Assembly: GCF_030035675.1 (NCBI RefSeq)
Contig: NC_084489.1
Coordinates: 46,967,898-47,031,897, forward strand
DNA: 64,000 nt
From: Rhineura floridana
Lineage: Eukaryota; Chordata; Lepidosauria; Squamata; Rhineuridae
Direction: 5' to 3'
Shown here one piece after another: positions 1 through 10,400 of the stretch (position 1 is its first letter; each line of letters opens with the position of its first letter). A model generated the notes under the pieces. That model ran no database searches. It saw only the letters and a list, made by a program, of their open reading frames with translations, and was not told where the DNA came from. The translations under genes were made by a program, and so were the position numbers.

Positions 1-29
1 CTGGTATACAGAGACACAGAAAATAATTA

Positions 30-529
30 AGAACATAAGAAAAGCCCTGCTGGATCAGACCAAAGACCCATCTAATCTTGTTCTCACAGGGATCAACTAT
101 GGGAAACTCACAAACAGAACCTGAATGCACCACTGATCTCCCCACTTGTGGTTCCCAGCAATTGGCATTCAGAGGCATACTACAGTAGGGCCCCACTCAT
201 ACAGTGGGTTAGGTTCCAGACCCCCGCCGAAAATCGAAAATTGCCAAAAAGTGGAACACTGACAATAAAATGGCGCCCGACACCCTTCTCGGAGTGCATC
301 ATGCTGAAAAACACCAAAAAAGTGAAACAAGCGCCATATGAGTGGGGCCCTACTGTAATTGAAAACCCCCGTATTAGCCAAACGCCGAGAAGCTGAACGC
401 CAAAAAGCGGGGCCCTGCCGTATCTCCAGCAGTGGAAGTAGTACATAGAGATCTGCCACCCATAGCCTTATCTTCCATGAATTTGTCTAATGCTCTTTTA
501 AAGCCATCCAGGTTGGTTGCCATCACCAG
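30..529 (-). mobile_element. CR1/L3-like LINE 3' end, with nested MITE
   Basis: The block reads on the minus strand as the 3' end of a common squamate CR1/L3-type LINE. It has the CATAAG-rich octamer tail at about position 31, the 'CTGGATCAGACC' motif, and a conserved 'TTTAAAGCCATCCAGG' near 500-515. The same family recurs at 25965-26346 and 61926-62420. It is 5' truncated and split by the MITE at 181-422. The LINE class is inferred because the complement encodes a short peptide like a CR1 C-terminus and the tail is an 8-mer repeat as in CR1. Confidence 0.7.
181..422. mobile_element. Palindromic MITE with TACAGTAGGGCCCC ends
   Basis: Terminal inverted repeats are visible: TACAGTAGGGCCCC at 181-194 and its diverged complement ending at 422. 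A second complementary terminus (GGGGCCCTACTGTA) lies at 344-357, so the element looks like a 177 bp unit plus a 65 bp partial unit. TA at the outer edges would fit a TA target, as in Tc1/mariner MITEs, but the superfamily is an inference. A stray AGGGCCCCACTGTA also occurs near 1742. Confidence 0.6.
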
Positions 530-559
530 CAATAATAATTTACTAACAAGCAATAACAA

Positions 560-1800
560 GTATACAAATAGTGGCACACTCTCCTCTGCATGTAAGGGTG
601 AATTCAATTAAAGCAAAAATGAGCAGGCCTAGGTCTCCAAGCAACCTTTTACATTTTTTTTTAAATGTAGAAGACATGAACTGTGATTTCCAAGGCAACT
701 TACATGCTGCCATTCCTCCCAGTCACAACATACAGTACTAGGCATCATAGAGCCAGAGTTCATTTCAGTGGAGGAACCCTGAAAGCTAATTATCTTCTGA
801 GAACTTGCTAGAATCTTAAGGGTTATGCGCAAGATGTTAACTAATCACACAGCTCCCAGATATTTGTAACATGCAGTGTGACTGTGAGGTTGCATTTCAA
901 TGAGAGCTAGGCATGATTACTGATGTGTTGTTTGTTAGTGCTGCACAGCAAGCAAAATGCTACATTACAGAGTGCCAAATTCACAATACTTGCTAGTTTA
1001 TGCTTCAGAGAGAATAGAAAGCATACAACGATTAATCAGGAAGCAGTGTTCCACAGGCGGTATTCAATAATAAGAATAATAAACGAAGAAGTACTTGGGG
1101 AGAAAATAGACTACAAAATTAATTACAAATTGCAAATATCATGCAAATGAATGCAAGGCAAAGAAGTGAGATATGCATATTTTTGTTCAAAATATGATTT
1201 CAATTATTATCTCAGAAGAGCATCAAGAACAGTAGGACCTACAATCATCTCCTACTTCTACATTAGTTTAATGTTAACTAGTCAAATCATGTGACTGGGT
1301 GACTGAACAAATACATTTTATGAGCAAATTTGCCATAGGCCATTGCCTTCATGATACATTAAAAGTAACATTAAAGCTTTGTTGCATTACAGTTACATGA
1401 ATACAGGATGGATCTTACATTAAAATAATCAGTGTCAATTAAATTGTAGGAGGTTATCGTGAGAAGTCTAATCTTGTCATTGAAGTTCTTTTTAATTTCA
1501 ATAGAAAAGTTAAGTATGTGCATTATTTGGTCGCTTGTATTTTATTTACTGAAAGTCAGTAAGCATTAAATGTTTGCAGAAGTATTCAGTGTATGCTCTG
1601 CGCATAGAACATTTTTGTGGACCGTGCTTTTGTGTGTATGTTTCTATGCGAGTCCACCCTTGCTCACAGAGGATTCATTCAGTCTTTCTTGATGAAGATG
1701 GATCATGTGCAGTAGTTGCACAGAGACAAAATATTTTGACTAGGGCCCCACTGTATATATTGATTATTCACCAGAGCAAAGTATAAACAGGTCACTGGCC
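560..1800. other. No recognised gene or repeat
   Basis: AT-rich sequence with only short, low-complexity open frames. No LINE, SINE or transposon motif was recognised apart from the short MITE-terminus-like string near 1742. It may be old, diverged repeat or single-copy intergenic or intronic DNA. Confidence 0.5.
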
Positions 1801-1805
1801 TCCAG

Positions 1806-1850
1806 TAGTGTAGTGACAAATTCAGAAGTGCAGGTTCCCTTCATGACAGG
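1806..1850. mobile_element. Terminal fragment of a non-autonomous DNA transposon
   Basis: This segment is the reverse complement of the right end of the element at 12253-12645: 'AATTCAGAAGTGCAGG' followed by 'CCCTTCATGACAG' occurs in both. Only about 45 bp is left here, abutting the first L2 5' monomer. Confidence 0.5.
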
Positions 1851-2348
1851 GGAACAGCTGCATCACTGGGGGATTGGAGAAGACCTGCCCTGGGAGTGAG
1901 TATCTGAGCATCTGCGTGCTTGTTTGCTCACTCCTCTGGGTTGCTGTCTCTTCAGACAGCTGAGTCCCTGGTAAGTGCTGCAAGGATTGGGACCCCCTGC
2001 CTGACCCTGACTCTAGAGAGAGGCTGCAGTCAATCTTGCAGCCTCTTGCATCAACTCCTGGATGGGTCAGGGGGCATAAAAATCTGGCTGCCCTTTGGGT
2101 CCTTGGGAACAGCTGCAGCATTGGGGGACTGGAGAAGAGCTGCCCTGGGAGTGAGTATCTGAGCATCTGGGTGCTCGCTGGCTCCTTTGGGTTGTTGTCT
2201 CTTGAGACAGCTGAAGTCCCTGGTAAGTGCTGCAAGGACTGGGACCCCGTGCCTGACCTGGACACCAGAGAGAGGCTGCAGTCAATCTTGCAGCCTCTTG
2301 CATCAACTCCTGGCTGGGTCAGGGGGCATAAAAGGCCAGCTGCCCTAA
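1851..2348 (+). repeat. Two ~253 bp tandem monomers, putative L2 5' UTR promoter units
   Basis: Two head-to-tail copies begin at 1852 and 2107 with the same GAACAGCTGCA start (period 252-255 bp). Each ends in a G-run followed by CATAAAA (2071-2082 and 2322-2333), which resembles a TATA box about 20 bp before the unit end. They lie directly upstream of sequence coding for the start of an L2 protein (from about 2700), so I infer duplicated 5' UTR or promoter monomers like those known in mouse L1. The young L2 at 48.5 kb does not show this array. Confidence 0.55.
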
Positions 2349-3331
2349 AGCAGCGGGTCTCCTGCTGGCAGGATTGTCACTGAAGGGGTGATACCAAAGG
2401 GGATCTCCCCTTGGGGAGTCCCAAGGGTGCTACCCCCTTCTTTTTAAAATTAACCTAGAGGATATTGGTAGTGGGGAGGGTGTATGGTGCATGTGTAGTT
2501 CCTGTGCAGGGTGAGAGCCTAACTGAACAATAGGATAAAATTACCAGATGCCTTCAGAGTGAGAGTCTATAACTGGCAGAAGGCTGTCCCTCCCTGGGTG
2601 TGAGGCTCGGGGGAGTACATGTGCCCCATGAGAAAGATATTGAGTGGGTCTGACTGTTCCCAATTCTCACAGAGACCTACTGGGATAATTGGCTCAGATA
2701 GGTTCTGTTGGTGGGCTCTTGTAGTGTCTATATCAGGTGTTTTGGAGGAATCTTAGTAAGGAGGAATATGAATGATGCCACCCCAATTTTAGTGATCATG
2801 GGTAGAGGGAGGTATGGCCATGGGGAGGTGGTAAACATAGAACATGAGGGTAAGACTATCTATGCCTTGTTCCTCGCTCCCACTCCTCTCATGGATGGGT
2901 TCCTCGCTGCTCATCTGCTCATCTGCTGTGCCCACTGGTCTGTGTGCTGTTGTTTAACACCAGATCAGTACACAAAAAGACCACACCCATCCATGATTTG
3001 ATCATGGATGAAGGTGCTGATCTGGTGTGCATTACCAAGACCTAGGTGGTTGAGCTGGGAGAAGTTGATCTGACCCAGCTTTGTCCACTTCAGTGCACTT
3101 CTCTGCCACCATCACATCCTCAAGTAACCATCCAGTAGAGTTTTTCCATATTATCAGGGGTCTGTTGACATCAACTTCAGGAAATGGTCCACTGTGAATT
3201 GTTTGCAAGACACTTTGAGGGTAAAGTTGCTCACCTCTGTAGCAATCCTGATGCCTCACTACATCTACCGTAGTCCCCCGTGAGGTGTCCAGTGCAATGT
3301 CTGCTGGAATTTCTTGGGAATGGTTTCAGTT
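2349..3331 (+). mobile_element. L2 LINE, 5' region (decayed)
   Basis: From about 2925 the plus strand encodes a degraded counterpart of the L2 endonuclease start: 'RSVHKKT', 'DEGADLVCITKT', 'LTQLCP'. This matches the intact L2 at 49.2 kb ('RSVHNKT', 'DADLACITETW', 'LSQLCP'). Upstream sequence to 2349 is taken as 5' UTR and N-terminal region. Several stops are present. The element continues after the RNASEH2B retrocopy at 4461, with the bulk of the endonuclease missing. Confidence 0.75.
3318..3331 (+). repeat. Target-site duplication of the RNASEH2B retrocopy
   Basis: GAATGGTTTCAGTT occurs at 3318-3331 and again, perfectly, at 4461-4474. It brackets the retrocopy, and joining the flanks restores L2 sequence. 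A 14 bp duplication is typical of LINE-mediated retroposition. Confidence 0.85.
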
Positions 3332-4460
3332 TATTGTATTGTACTATTACATTACAATGTAAAACTTGCAATTTAACTTGCAATTAGGCAAGCATATTGG
3401 CTGAAATGGTAAATTACCAAACCTAGTTTTGCCAGTGGGGATTACAATAGGTTGTCCTGACTTTGTGTCACACAATATTAGGTTTCCCAATACTAAAGTC
3501 CAGTATTTCTACTTCTCAGCCCTAATTTTAAGCAAAGGACTATCTGGAAACTGGGGAGGAAGTTTAAAAAGAAACCATGATACAAAAAAACAATTATTGT
3601 ATCAAAGGTAAATCTCATTTCATTGCTTTAGGTTTTGAACTAAAGAGAGAAGACATTGTTTTCATGCCACTCTTGTCAACTTTTGCTAGAGCTTTTTGAG
3701 CAGCTGATATTTTATTGTTTGCCTTTTTGTTTTTCAGATCACTAGTATTAAACTTGGTATAATCTTCTTTTGCTTCTACGGGTTCATCTGATAATTTCCT
3801 TTTCTTGGATGCTGGCTCTGCTGGAGGACACGCAATCTGTGGGAGTCGTAAGTATTTAGCTAGTGCAGTACTCAGTTCTTCAAGAATATATTCAGATATT
3901 AAAACATGAGCATAGCAAATATAATCCTCTTCAGTGGCATCAGTGATCTGTTTACCACTAATAAATGTAGCAGATTGCACCTTTCCATCCACACGTATGT
4001 CACTGACTTTTAACATTTTCACAGTCTGGTTGACCTCTTTAGCCACTTCAGCGTTTTCTCCTCATTGTATTTATAGAATTTCCTGCCACCTATTTCTTTT
4101 TCATCTGCTATGTGGTAAAGAGATTGTGAAACGCTTGTGCATTTTAGCAACATTGCACAGGAAGAACACTCTTCGTCTACCAATATCTGATTCAGTGGCT
4201 GGAACTTCCCCTGCTCTTTCTCTGCCTTAGTAAGGTAGAACAAGAGAAATAAGGGATCCACAGGTGTAGCAAAGAACAGGCACCCATCTTGTTGACGACC
4301 ATCACTATTGAACAAATAAAGGGCTGCTTGTCCTGTACTTGGATTACGTAGTTTTGTAAATAAAGGCCCGGAACCTGGCTTCTTTGGAAGATCGGTAGCA
4401 GATTCTGGGGCAATGATCACCCACTGGCCGCTGCTGTTCTTTTCTGTAAGGACTGGCAAA
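3332..4460 (-). pseudogene. RNASEH2B: RNASEH2B processed pseudogene (retrocopy)
   Basis: The minus strand encodes, without introns, most of ribonuclease H2 subunit B, a structural subunit of the nuclear enzyme that removes ribonucleotides from DNA. Recognisable stretches are 'FATPVDPLFLL', 'KFQPLNQILVDEE', '[12 protein letters not shown]', 'KEVNQTV', '[17 protein letters not shown]' and '[15 protein letters not shown]', all close to human RNASEH2B as I remember it. It is 5' truncated (no start codon at about 4459), lacks roughly 25 codons before 'FATPVD', and has one frameshift near 4040 between 'TLKWL' and 'KEVNQTV'. The coding part ends at 3615; 3332-3614 would be 3' UTR, but no clear poly-A remains. 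A perfect 14 bp TSD flanks it. It lies inside an L2 fossil, so it is a dead copy and not the host gene. Confidence 0.92.
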
Positions 4461-4855
4461 GAATGGTTTCAGTTGATGTGGCCTGATAATGTGGACAAGA
4501 TGCTTGTGACGATGCAGCCAGCAACGTGTCCTCTCAATGCTTGCCCTTCTTGGCTTATTAAAGTTTGCTGAGGGGGTTTAACCGGATGGATCCAGGGTGG
4601 AGAGCCCACTACCTCCCTAGGTAATTGGTTCCATTGTTGGTGAGGTCAATGCATCATTGCAGGAAGGAGTGGTTCCAACCATCCTGAAAGAGGCAGTGAA
4701 AGCTTTTAAAAAATGTTTTTACAGATGTTTTGTTTTAATATATTTTAAAGTCTGTTTTTACGATGTATTAAAGTGTTTTTAGTGCTTTTGTTTGCCACTC
4801 TGGGCTCCTACAGGGAGAAAAGGTGGGATCTAAATCTTAATAATAATAGTAACAG
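4461..4855 (+). mobile_element. L2 LINE, remainder (internally deleted, to 3' tail)
   Basis: Right of the retrocopy the frame resumes with 'FQL', 'NVDKML', 'CPSWL' and 'VVPTILKEAV', the pre-RT part of L2 (compare 'FQLVQLEEVDKVLG', 'VVPSSLKEAI' at 50.46-50.65 kb). From about 4705 it jumps to an L2-type 3' UTR with 'GGGCTCC..GGGAG..GTGGGAT..AAAT' ending in (AAT)n at about 4850. Stops and a large internal deletion show it is long dead. Confidence 0.7.
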
Positions 4856-4883
4856 CCATGTCCCCTCACAGCCACACCCTTTC

Positions 4884-5057
4884 CACTTTCCCTCATCTCC
4901 CTTGCATTTCCTGTCATTTCATGAGTCCACACTCCACTAGAACAGACTTCCCTAGGTGCCAATCAGCTTGAAAGGGATCGGCACCTAGGGATATCTGTTG
5001 TCGTGGAGTGTGGACTTGTGAAATGACAGGGGATGCAAAAGAGATGAGAGAAAGTGA
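4884..5057. mobile_element. Long palindromic MITE
   Basis: The left arm (CTTTCCCTCATCTCC... through GTCCACACTCCA...CCTAGGTGCC, 4885-4960) is the near-complement of the right arm (GGCACCTAGG...TGGAGTGTGGAC...GAGATGAGAG, 4980-5055). The loop is about 20 bp. Length and structure fit a non-autonomous DNA transposon; no superfamily can be assigned. Confidence 0.65.
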
Positions 5058-5064
5058 CTTTTCT

Positions 5065-5400
5065 AGTTATTATTTATTAGATTTATATCCCGCCCTTTCT
5101 CCCAGTGGTTACTGAGAAGAGTCTTCTCAGGGGTGACTCACCTCCTTTCATTCTGATTGGCTCCAATCATCATGAAAGGACAAGGACAAGGACTCTTCTC
5201 ATTGGCTAACATCCCCCCTCCTTTCATAATGATTGGCTCATACATAGGGACCTGGCTGGGGCCCTGCTCCCAAAAACGTAATGGGTCTGTGACCTCTCAT
5301 AACCCTGGATGACCACCCTTGATGGCCACTTCAATTAATCATAGAATAGGTGTGGAAATTGTTTTGGCTGGCAATCAAGATGGACATGTGAGGCTCTAGC
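5065..5400. repeat. Minus-strand LINE tail plus DNA-transposon relative
   Basis: 5065-5105 is the complement of an L2-type 3' terminus (GGGCGGGATATAAAT followed by (TAA)n). The following ~180 bp contains 'CTCCTTTCATTCTGATTGGCTCC' style blocks in both orientations, shared with the element at 12253-12645, so it is probably a diverged relative. 5290-5400 is unassigned. Confidence 0.45.
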
Positions 5401-5739
5401 TCTCCACTTTATGAGGCCTATTTGATTATATATGCACATCTTCTAGTTAAACTGACTTGAAATTGATGAATTTTAACTCTGGTAACACAGCATGGATTGG
5501 CACAGTCCTTTAAGAGGACTTGCAGAGACTTCCAACTACTTAGTTCAGGAGACAGTTCTTTGGACTTCTCCAACAGTGAACCAGACACCTCCATGGGAAA
5601 AGGACTTGAAAAAATCCCAAAGTCTGCCAAGCAAGCCACAATGGCTGGTGCAGTGGTTGAATTGCCTGAAGGGAGCTGAATAATGACTGGTCTCAATTTA
5701 AACAGTCTTTGGGGAGTAGAATGGGTGAAATGATCTCAA

Positions 5740-6470
5740 ATGTTTCAGATGTAGCCACAACTGTGACCTTGATCTTGATCTTAAACACCAAATGAAGATA
5801 GATAGAATGTCAGGAGTGGTACAGGAGCTCCAATTCAAGGTTGAAGACCAGAGAACCAAAATCATCACCAGAATATCCACTTTCATGGGGTGAAACTGGG
5901 CACTGAAGGCACTGACATGGTGGTGTTTTTGATCTGTTGTCTGAACGAAAGCAACTCTGAGCTCAATCTGGATGTGGCAGACATGGAACGAACACATAAG
6001 GGTTTTGGAGCAGGGCCCATGAACAGCAATTTACCAAAAGACATGATAACACGGTTCTACCAAATTGCCATCAAAGGAAAGGTCTATTAAGTTCTGAGAT
6101 GAATGGATAATTTAACTTTTCAGGGCCAGCAAGTACAAGACTATCAAGATCTATTCCAAGAAACCCCTGCAAAGGAAAGAGCCATTCAAACCTTATATGG
6201 AGACACTTGGAAAGTGGGAATCCCTTATCAGTGGGGGTTCCTAATTCATCTAGTTGTCCACCATGATGGCTGCCCTTTTTCCCGCATCTTCAAAAGGGCA
6301 AGCAGAGAATATTTTAGCTGATCTGAAGCTCATAGTAGTGGCACAAGATGTTATTGAGCAGGAGAATGAGGTGGAATGGCAGGAACCTACTAGGGACTTA
6401 CAAAGTGGCAAAAAAGACAAGAAGCAAAAGCAGATATAACCACAGTGAGAGGATAATCCTACCTTCATTT
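5740..6470 (+). pseudogene. L1 ORF1p-like remnant
   Basis: Two segments in different frames match the conserved C-terminal half of L1 ORF1p, the RNA-binding chaperone. 'DMERTHKGFG' followed by 'PKDMITRFYQIAIKGKV' corresponds to the 'IERAHR..PRDIIVRF' block. 'FQGQQVQDYQDL' followed by 'IPYQWGF' and 'HHDG' corresponds to the C-terminal domain. Upstream, 'KVEDQRTKI' around 5840 looks like the end of the coiled coil. It is broken by several stops and frameshifts. Confidence 0.75.
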
Positions 6471-6936
6471 GCCCTCAACTTGGCTTTGTCAGTTTCCTTG
6501 CCATGCAGAATCTTTCATGAGTCTTTTCCCTCTCCTGGCTAAGCTCCTTAAATCTGAACAACTGACAGGAAAGGAGACATCATATATATTGTTCTGCGAG
6601 GGGTTTATTTCTCACTTTATGGCTGAACCCTGCAGAGGATATAACCTACTGTGTTCATGTTTGTTTATGCCCCACTCATGTTTGTCTCCTGGGATGCGAG
6701 GAGATCCATCTCCATGTCATGAGAACACACATTCTTGGGCCTCTCTCCTGGGAGCTTTTGTTGCCCCTTAGGCCTATACTGATATTATTATTGCTATTAT
6801 ATATGTTTGTTTTAAGATTAACTTGGTCTCTATCTCAAGGAAGAGGATGAGAGGAGGGACTCTTAGATATAAGGTCCTGTATTGCATGGGTGGTAGTCTT
6901 GGCTGTCTTAACCTCAGACACCTATGGTTAAGACAG

Positions 6937-9185
6937 CCCTTAGAGTAGTTTCTTTCAACATAAACGGGCTGGGTTCTGTGATAGAGAGCCAGAATCAAGT
7001 CAATAAAATCTGAAGTCCTCCTACTGCAGGAGACACATCATAAAAAAGGGATAAAGCAGGTGATTAGCGGCTGTTGATTGGGGGAACAAGACTTATCAGA
7101 AGGGAACTTCAAACTTGAGACGAATGGCATTATTTTTCCATGCCACTGTCCTTTTGTAGTGAATGATGTATTATTCGATGACAGGGGGTGATATGTGATG
7201 GTTTGAAGAGCCCTGAAAGTTAAGACACTGACTGTCTGCTAAGCCTATGGACCTGCCATCAGGCAGCTTTTGTAAAGAGCTTTTTGGAAATCCTAAATAC
7301 TTTCAAGAAGGGCAAAGTTTTAATTGGCTGTGATTTAAAAATAGCTCTTGATCCTGCTTTAGATCGAAGCTTGAGCTAGGAAAAGAGGATACATTATTGG
7401 AGAGAACATTAACTCTCTTAAATGAAGCGGGTATAGTGGATATCTGGTGCTCCCAACATCCCCACCTGTGGGACTATTCCATCTTCTCGGGGAGGTTCAA
7501 AATGTATTCCCGTATCGATCTTTTGCTATCCTCAGCAGCCTTGGAGCATGAGGCGATCGATTATCAGATCGATAGTATTACTGTGTCCGATCATGTACCA
7601 GTTCTCATTAACTTAGATCTAGGGGTAACATTTACCGATCCCACACTTGGCGTTTGCACATATGTTTACTGAGAGACCTGCTGATTTTAGCTAGATTAAA
7701 GCAGAATATTTAGGATTATTTTGACATTAATGTCACCTCTGACATCTCTCTTGTGGTGATAGGGGACTGCATGAATGCCATCCTCAGGGGCCATTGATTA
7801 GTGAGAAGGCAGCCGTGATGAAGGCCTTGAATGCAGACAAGACAATAATACCCTGAGACATTAAGCTATTGGGAAAAAAGCATATGCAGTCTGGTAGTGC
7901 TAAAGTTTTGTGCCTCCTACAGGGCAAGTGAGCAGAGATCCAATCTTTGGACATTGATATTGTCACTACTCACCTAGCCTATGTCAAACATAACTATTAC
8001 AAATTCAGCAATAAGAACTCATGGCTTTTGGCTAGAGCAGTGCAGGAAAAATGTCCCATAATGTAGTGGTAACTGTGAGAGGGGCAGATGGATAATGTGA
8101 CCCTAATCAAATTTGCCTGAAATTTGCCTCTGTTTTGGAAACATTATATTCCACCCACAGCCCAGACAAATTGGATATAGATACTTACCTTCCAAGAGTC
8201 TCTATTCTTTGTTTATTGGAGACCCATAAGGCACACTTAAGCAGTCCTGTCACAGAGGAAGAGATTCACTCTGTCATCAAAACCGTAAAACTGGTTAAAG
8301 ACCCAGGGGTACATGGTCTCCCAGGCAGGTACTAAAAAGCAGTATCAGAACCCTTGATCCCCAAGTTGAAGGAATTATTAAATGACATTCTACAAGAAGG
8401 AGAAATCGCTAACTCCTGGAGATAGTCTAGAATTATAGTCATTCCAAAACAAGGCAAAGACCCCGTGAAACCTTCTTCTTACTGGCCAATATCTCTGGTT
8501 AACCAGGATGCTAAAATCCTGTCTTCCTTAATGGCTAAAAGGCTCAGTTGCTTTATCATGCACTATGTAAAACCAGACCAGTCAGGCTTCATGCCAGGCC
8601 ATCACATGGAAGACTCTGTTCGAATGGTATTAAATGTCATTTATTCCTGCAAGGCAAAGGCCTCCCTGTGGCCTTACTTTGTTTAGATATTCTTAAGGCC
8701 TTCGACTCTTTGGAATGTTCCTTTCTTTTGGCCCTGTTTGATAAATTACAGTTTGGTCATCAGTTTTTGCATCTTGTCAAGCAACTTTATCCCTCATTGG
8801 AGGCTGTGATTCGGGTTAATGTAATCAACTTTCCAACAGCGGTACTGAGGAGGGGCACGAAGCAGGGATGTCCTCTTTAGTCCCTCCTCTTTGCGATCAC
8901 TATTGAGGCTCTATTGAACATTATTAGATACAGTACTTCAATAAAGGGTGTGCAAGTGGGGACTGCAGACCATTTAATTAGCCTTTTTACAGACAACATG
9001 TTAATCTTTCTGTCTGATCTGTCTGCCAGCCTCTCTGCACTCCAGTTTAGTAAAGTGGAGATTAACAATTCAAAATTGCAACTGATGCACATTAACCTTT
9101 CCTGGTCTGACCAACTTCAGTTGGCACAATCAGCTAATTTATCACTACAGGGGGCTTACTTTAAATATCTGTATTATTTGAAATG
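6937..9185 (+). pseudogene. L1 ORF2 remnant (endonuclease and reverse transcriptase)
   Basis: The endonuclease opens with 'LRVVSFNINGLGS' and 'LLLQETHH' and closes with 'YSRIDLLLSS' and 'ITVSDHVPVLINL'. RT motifs follow: 'YWPISLVNQDAKILSSLMAKRL', 'PDQSGFMPGHH', 'LDILKAFDSLE', 'RGTKQGCPL', and 'LFTDNMLIF', where intact L1 has a catalytic ADD-type box (here TDN). The reading switches frame repeatedly, so it is non-coding. The C-terminal third of ORF2 after about 9185 is missing and the sequence passes straight to the 3' UTR. Confidence 0.82.
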
Positions 9186-9448
9186 ATACAAGACCAACTT
9201 TTTGTACTGTTTACTGTTCATTGTTTATTGTATTGTTCATAAGGACAGTGGCTTCTGTCCTGTTTTTTGCCATACATGTGGAAAAATCCAATAAAATACA
9301 GTTTTGGGGAAAAATAGAACAGGTGTCATTATCACATGACTTGATTTCGGTGTTACCAATGGTAAGCTCCAAGGAGCTCAGGATCATATAGCGCTGGTGA
9401 AAGAAAGAAAAAAGCTGAAAATGTGATGTTAACATTTTGAAATAATAT

Positions 9449-9977
9449 ATCCTGTTTAGGGATGAGTGAATAATATGTCAATTTTGGTTTCTCATTTTTC
9501 CAGTCCTAAATTTATTTCTCCATATTTCCACATCAGTTTCCAATTTTTCAAAAAAAGTCCTCATGAAAATTCATCAGCATTTTCGTGTGACTTTCTATTA
9601 AAATATGTATTTTTTCAAACAATTCCTCCTAATATAAGGCATTTGTGTGAGTTATTTTCACTAATATATGCATTTAAATACACGCTTTACCCAGAGCTTG
9701 GAAAAGTTACTTTTTTGAACTACAACTCCCATCAGCCCAATCCAGTGGCCATGCTGGCTGGGGCTGATAGGAGTTGTAGTTTAAAAAAGTAACTTTTCCA
9801 AGCTCTGGCTTTACCCTAGTATATGACTTTTTGTACACTTGACTTGGCTGGAGAACTGCACTGCAAAAGTCAGACCAATGCAAATTATGAAGGATGGTTT
9901 CATTTTGGTGCAAATTCAGTTAAGTTCACCTTTATATTCAAAATGAATAAAATTTCTCCCCCATCCCTAATCCTGTT
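9449..9977 (+). mobile_element. hAT-like MITE (family A) with exact 8 bp TSD
   Basis: The element spans 9457-9969 with termini TAGGGATG and CATCCCTA, flanked by a perfect 8 bp TSD, ATCCTGTT (9449-9456 and 9970-9977). The interior is AT-rich with recurring 'ATATGCATTT' and 'TTTTCACTAATAT' strings. Five further copies lie at 22416, 26690, 27541 (minus), 35100 and 37284. An 8 bp TSD and TAGGG termini fit the hAT superfamily. It carries no coding capacity and is itself interrupted at 9692-9807. Confidence 0.85.
9692..9807. mobile_element. Nested hairpin hAT-like MITE (family B) with exact 8 bp TSD
   Basis: An almost perfect 116 bp palindrome starts CAGAGCTTGGAAAAG and ends with the complement. 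It is flanked by GCTTTACC at 9684-9691 and 9808-9815. The core 'ACTACAACTCCCATCAGCC' and its complement recur in copies at 15178, 20612, 27785, 60054, 61823 and 62088. The TSD length supports hAT. It inserted into the older family A MITE. Confidence 0.88.
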
Positions 9978-10274
9978 GATTGGGATGCTACATCTAAACA
10001 TTACTTTTGAACATCACCAGATGCCTGTCCTGGTCCCAGCTAGACTGTCTCCTATACCACAGGGCCATTGAACACCAACTGTTCAGTGGGAAGAGTTCAG
10101 GAAAGGGACAGTGGAGGTCAAGACAACACCAGGTGCCTGCTCCAGATGGGTTCTCCTGTTTTGTGTGTACTCTTTCAAAGTATCCACGTATTTCTTAAAT
10201 GTTGCAAAGATGCTAGCTGAAAGGGAGGCTATATTATAAAACATTGAACTGGAAAATCTCATGAGAAGAAATGC

Positions 10275-10400
10275 TTCTAACGAGAGCCAATAGAAGTCCG
10301 TAGCACCTTGACAGACTGACTTTGGTTTGTTGTGCAATGAACGTTTGTAAGCATCAGTCTACTAATCAGATGCATAAAGTGAACCACAGATTGGACGTGT
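10275..10400 (-). repeat. Interspersed repeat fragment, possibly Penelope-like
   Basis: On the minus strand the sequence runs 'TTTATGCATCTGA', then 'ATGCTTACAAA', then 'GTCAAGGTGCTACGGACT'. This resembles the widespread amniote repeat containing 'ATCTGAAGAAGTGAGC...GCTCACGAAAGC' and 'AAGGTGCTACTGGACT'. In that repeat the CTGA(N)GA/GAAA spacing resembles a hammerhead-ribozyme core; here that core is mutated. Class assignment is tentative. Confidence 0.35.

Larger units (their letters stand above)
5410..9310 (+). mobile_element. L1-clade LINE, nearly full length but heavily decayed
   Basis: Traces of both L1 ORFs appear in order on the plus strand: an ORF1p-like segment (5740-6470), an endonuclease start at about 6937 ('VVSFNINGL'), endonuclease C-terminus (7400-7660) and reverse transcriptase (8280-9185). 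An L1-like 3' end with AATAAAATAC lies near 9290-9305. Many stops and frameshifts in every domain indicate an old insertion. No clear TSD was found. Assignment to the L1/Tx1 group rests on RT and ORF1 motifs; the subfamily is uncertain. Confidence 0.8.

Noticed and set aside
1822-2265. 147-codon minus-strand frame
   Set aside because: It spans the two tandem monomers and repeats itself; an artefact of the duplication.
3615-4459. RNASEH2B reading frames as a living host gene
   Set aside because: No introns, no start codon, an internal gap, a frameshift near 4040 and a perfect TSD in an L2 fossil show it is a retrocopy.
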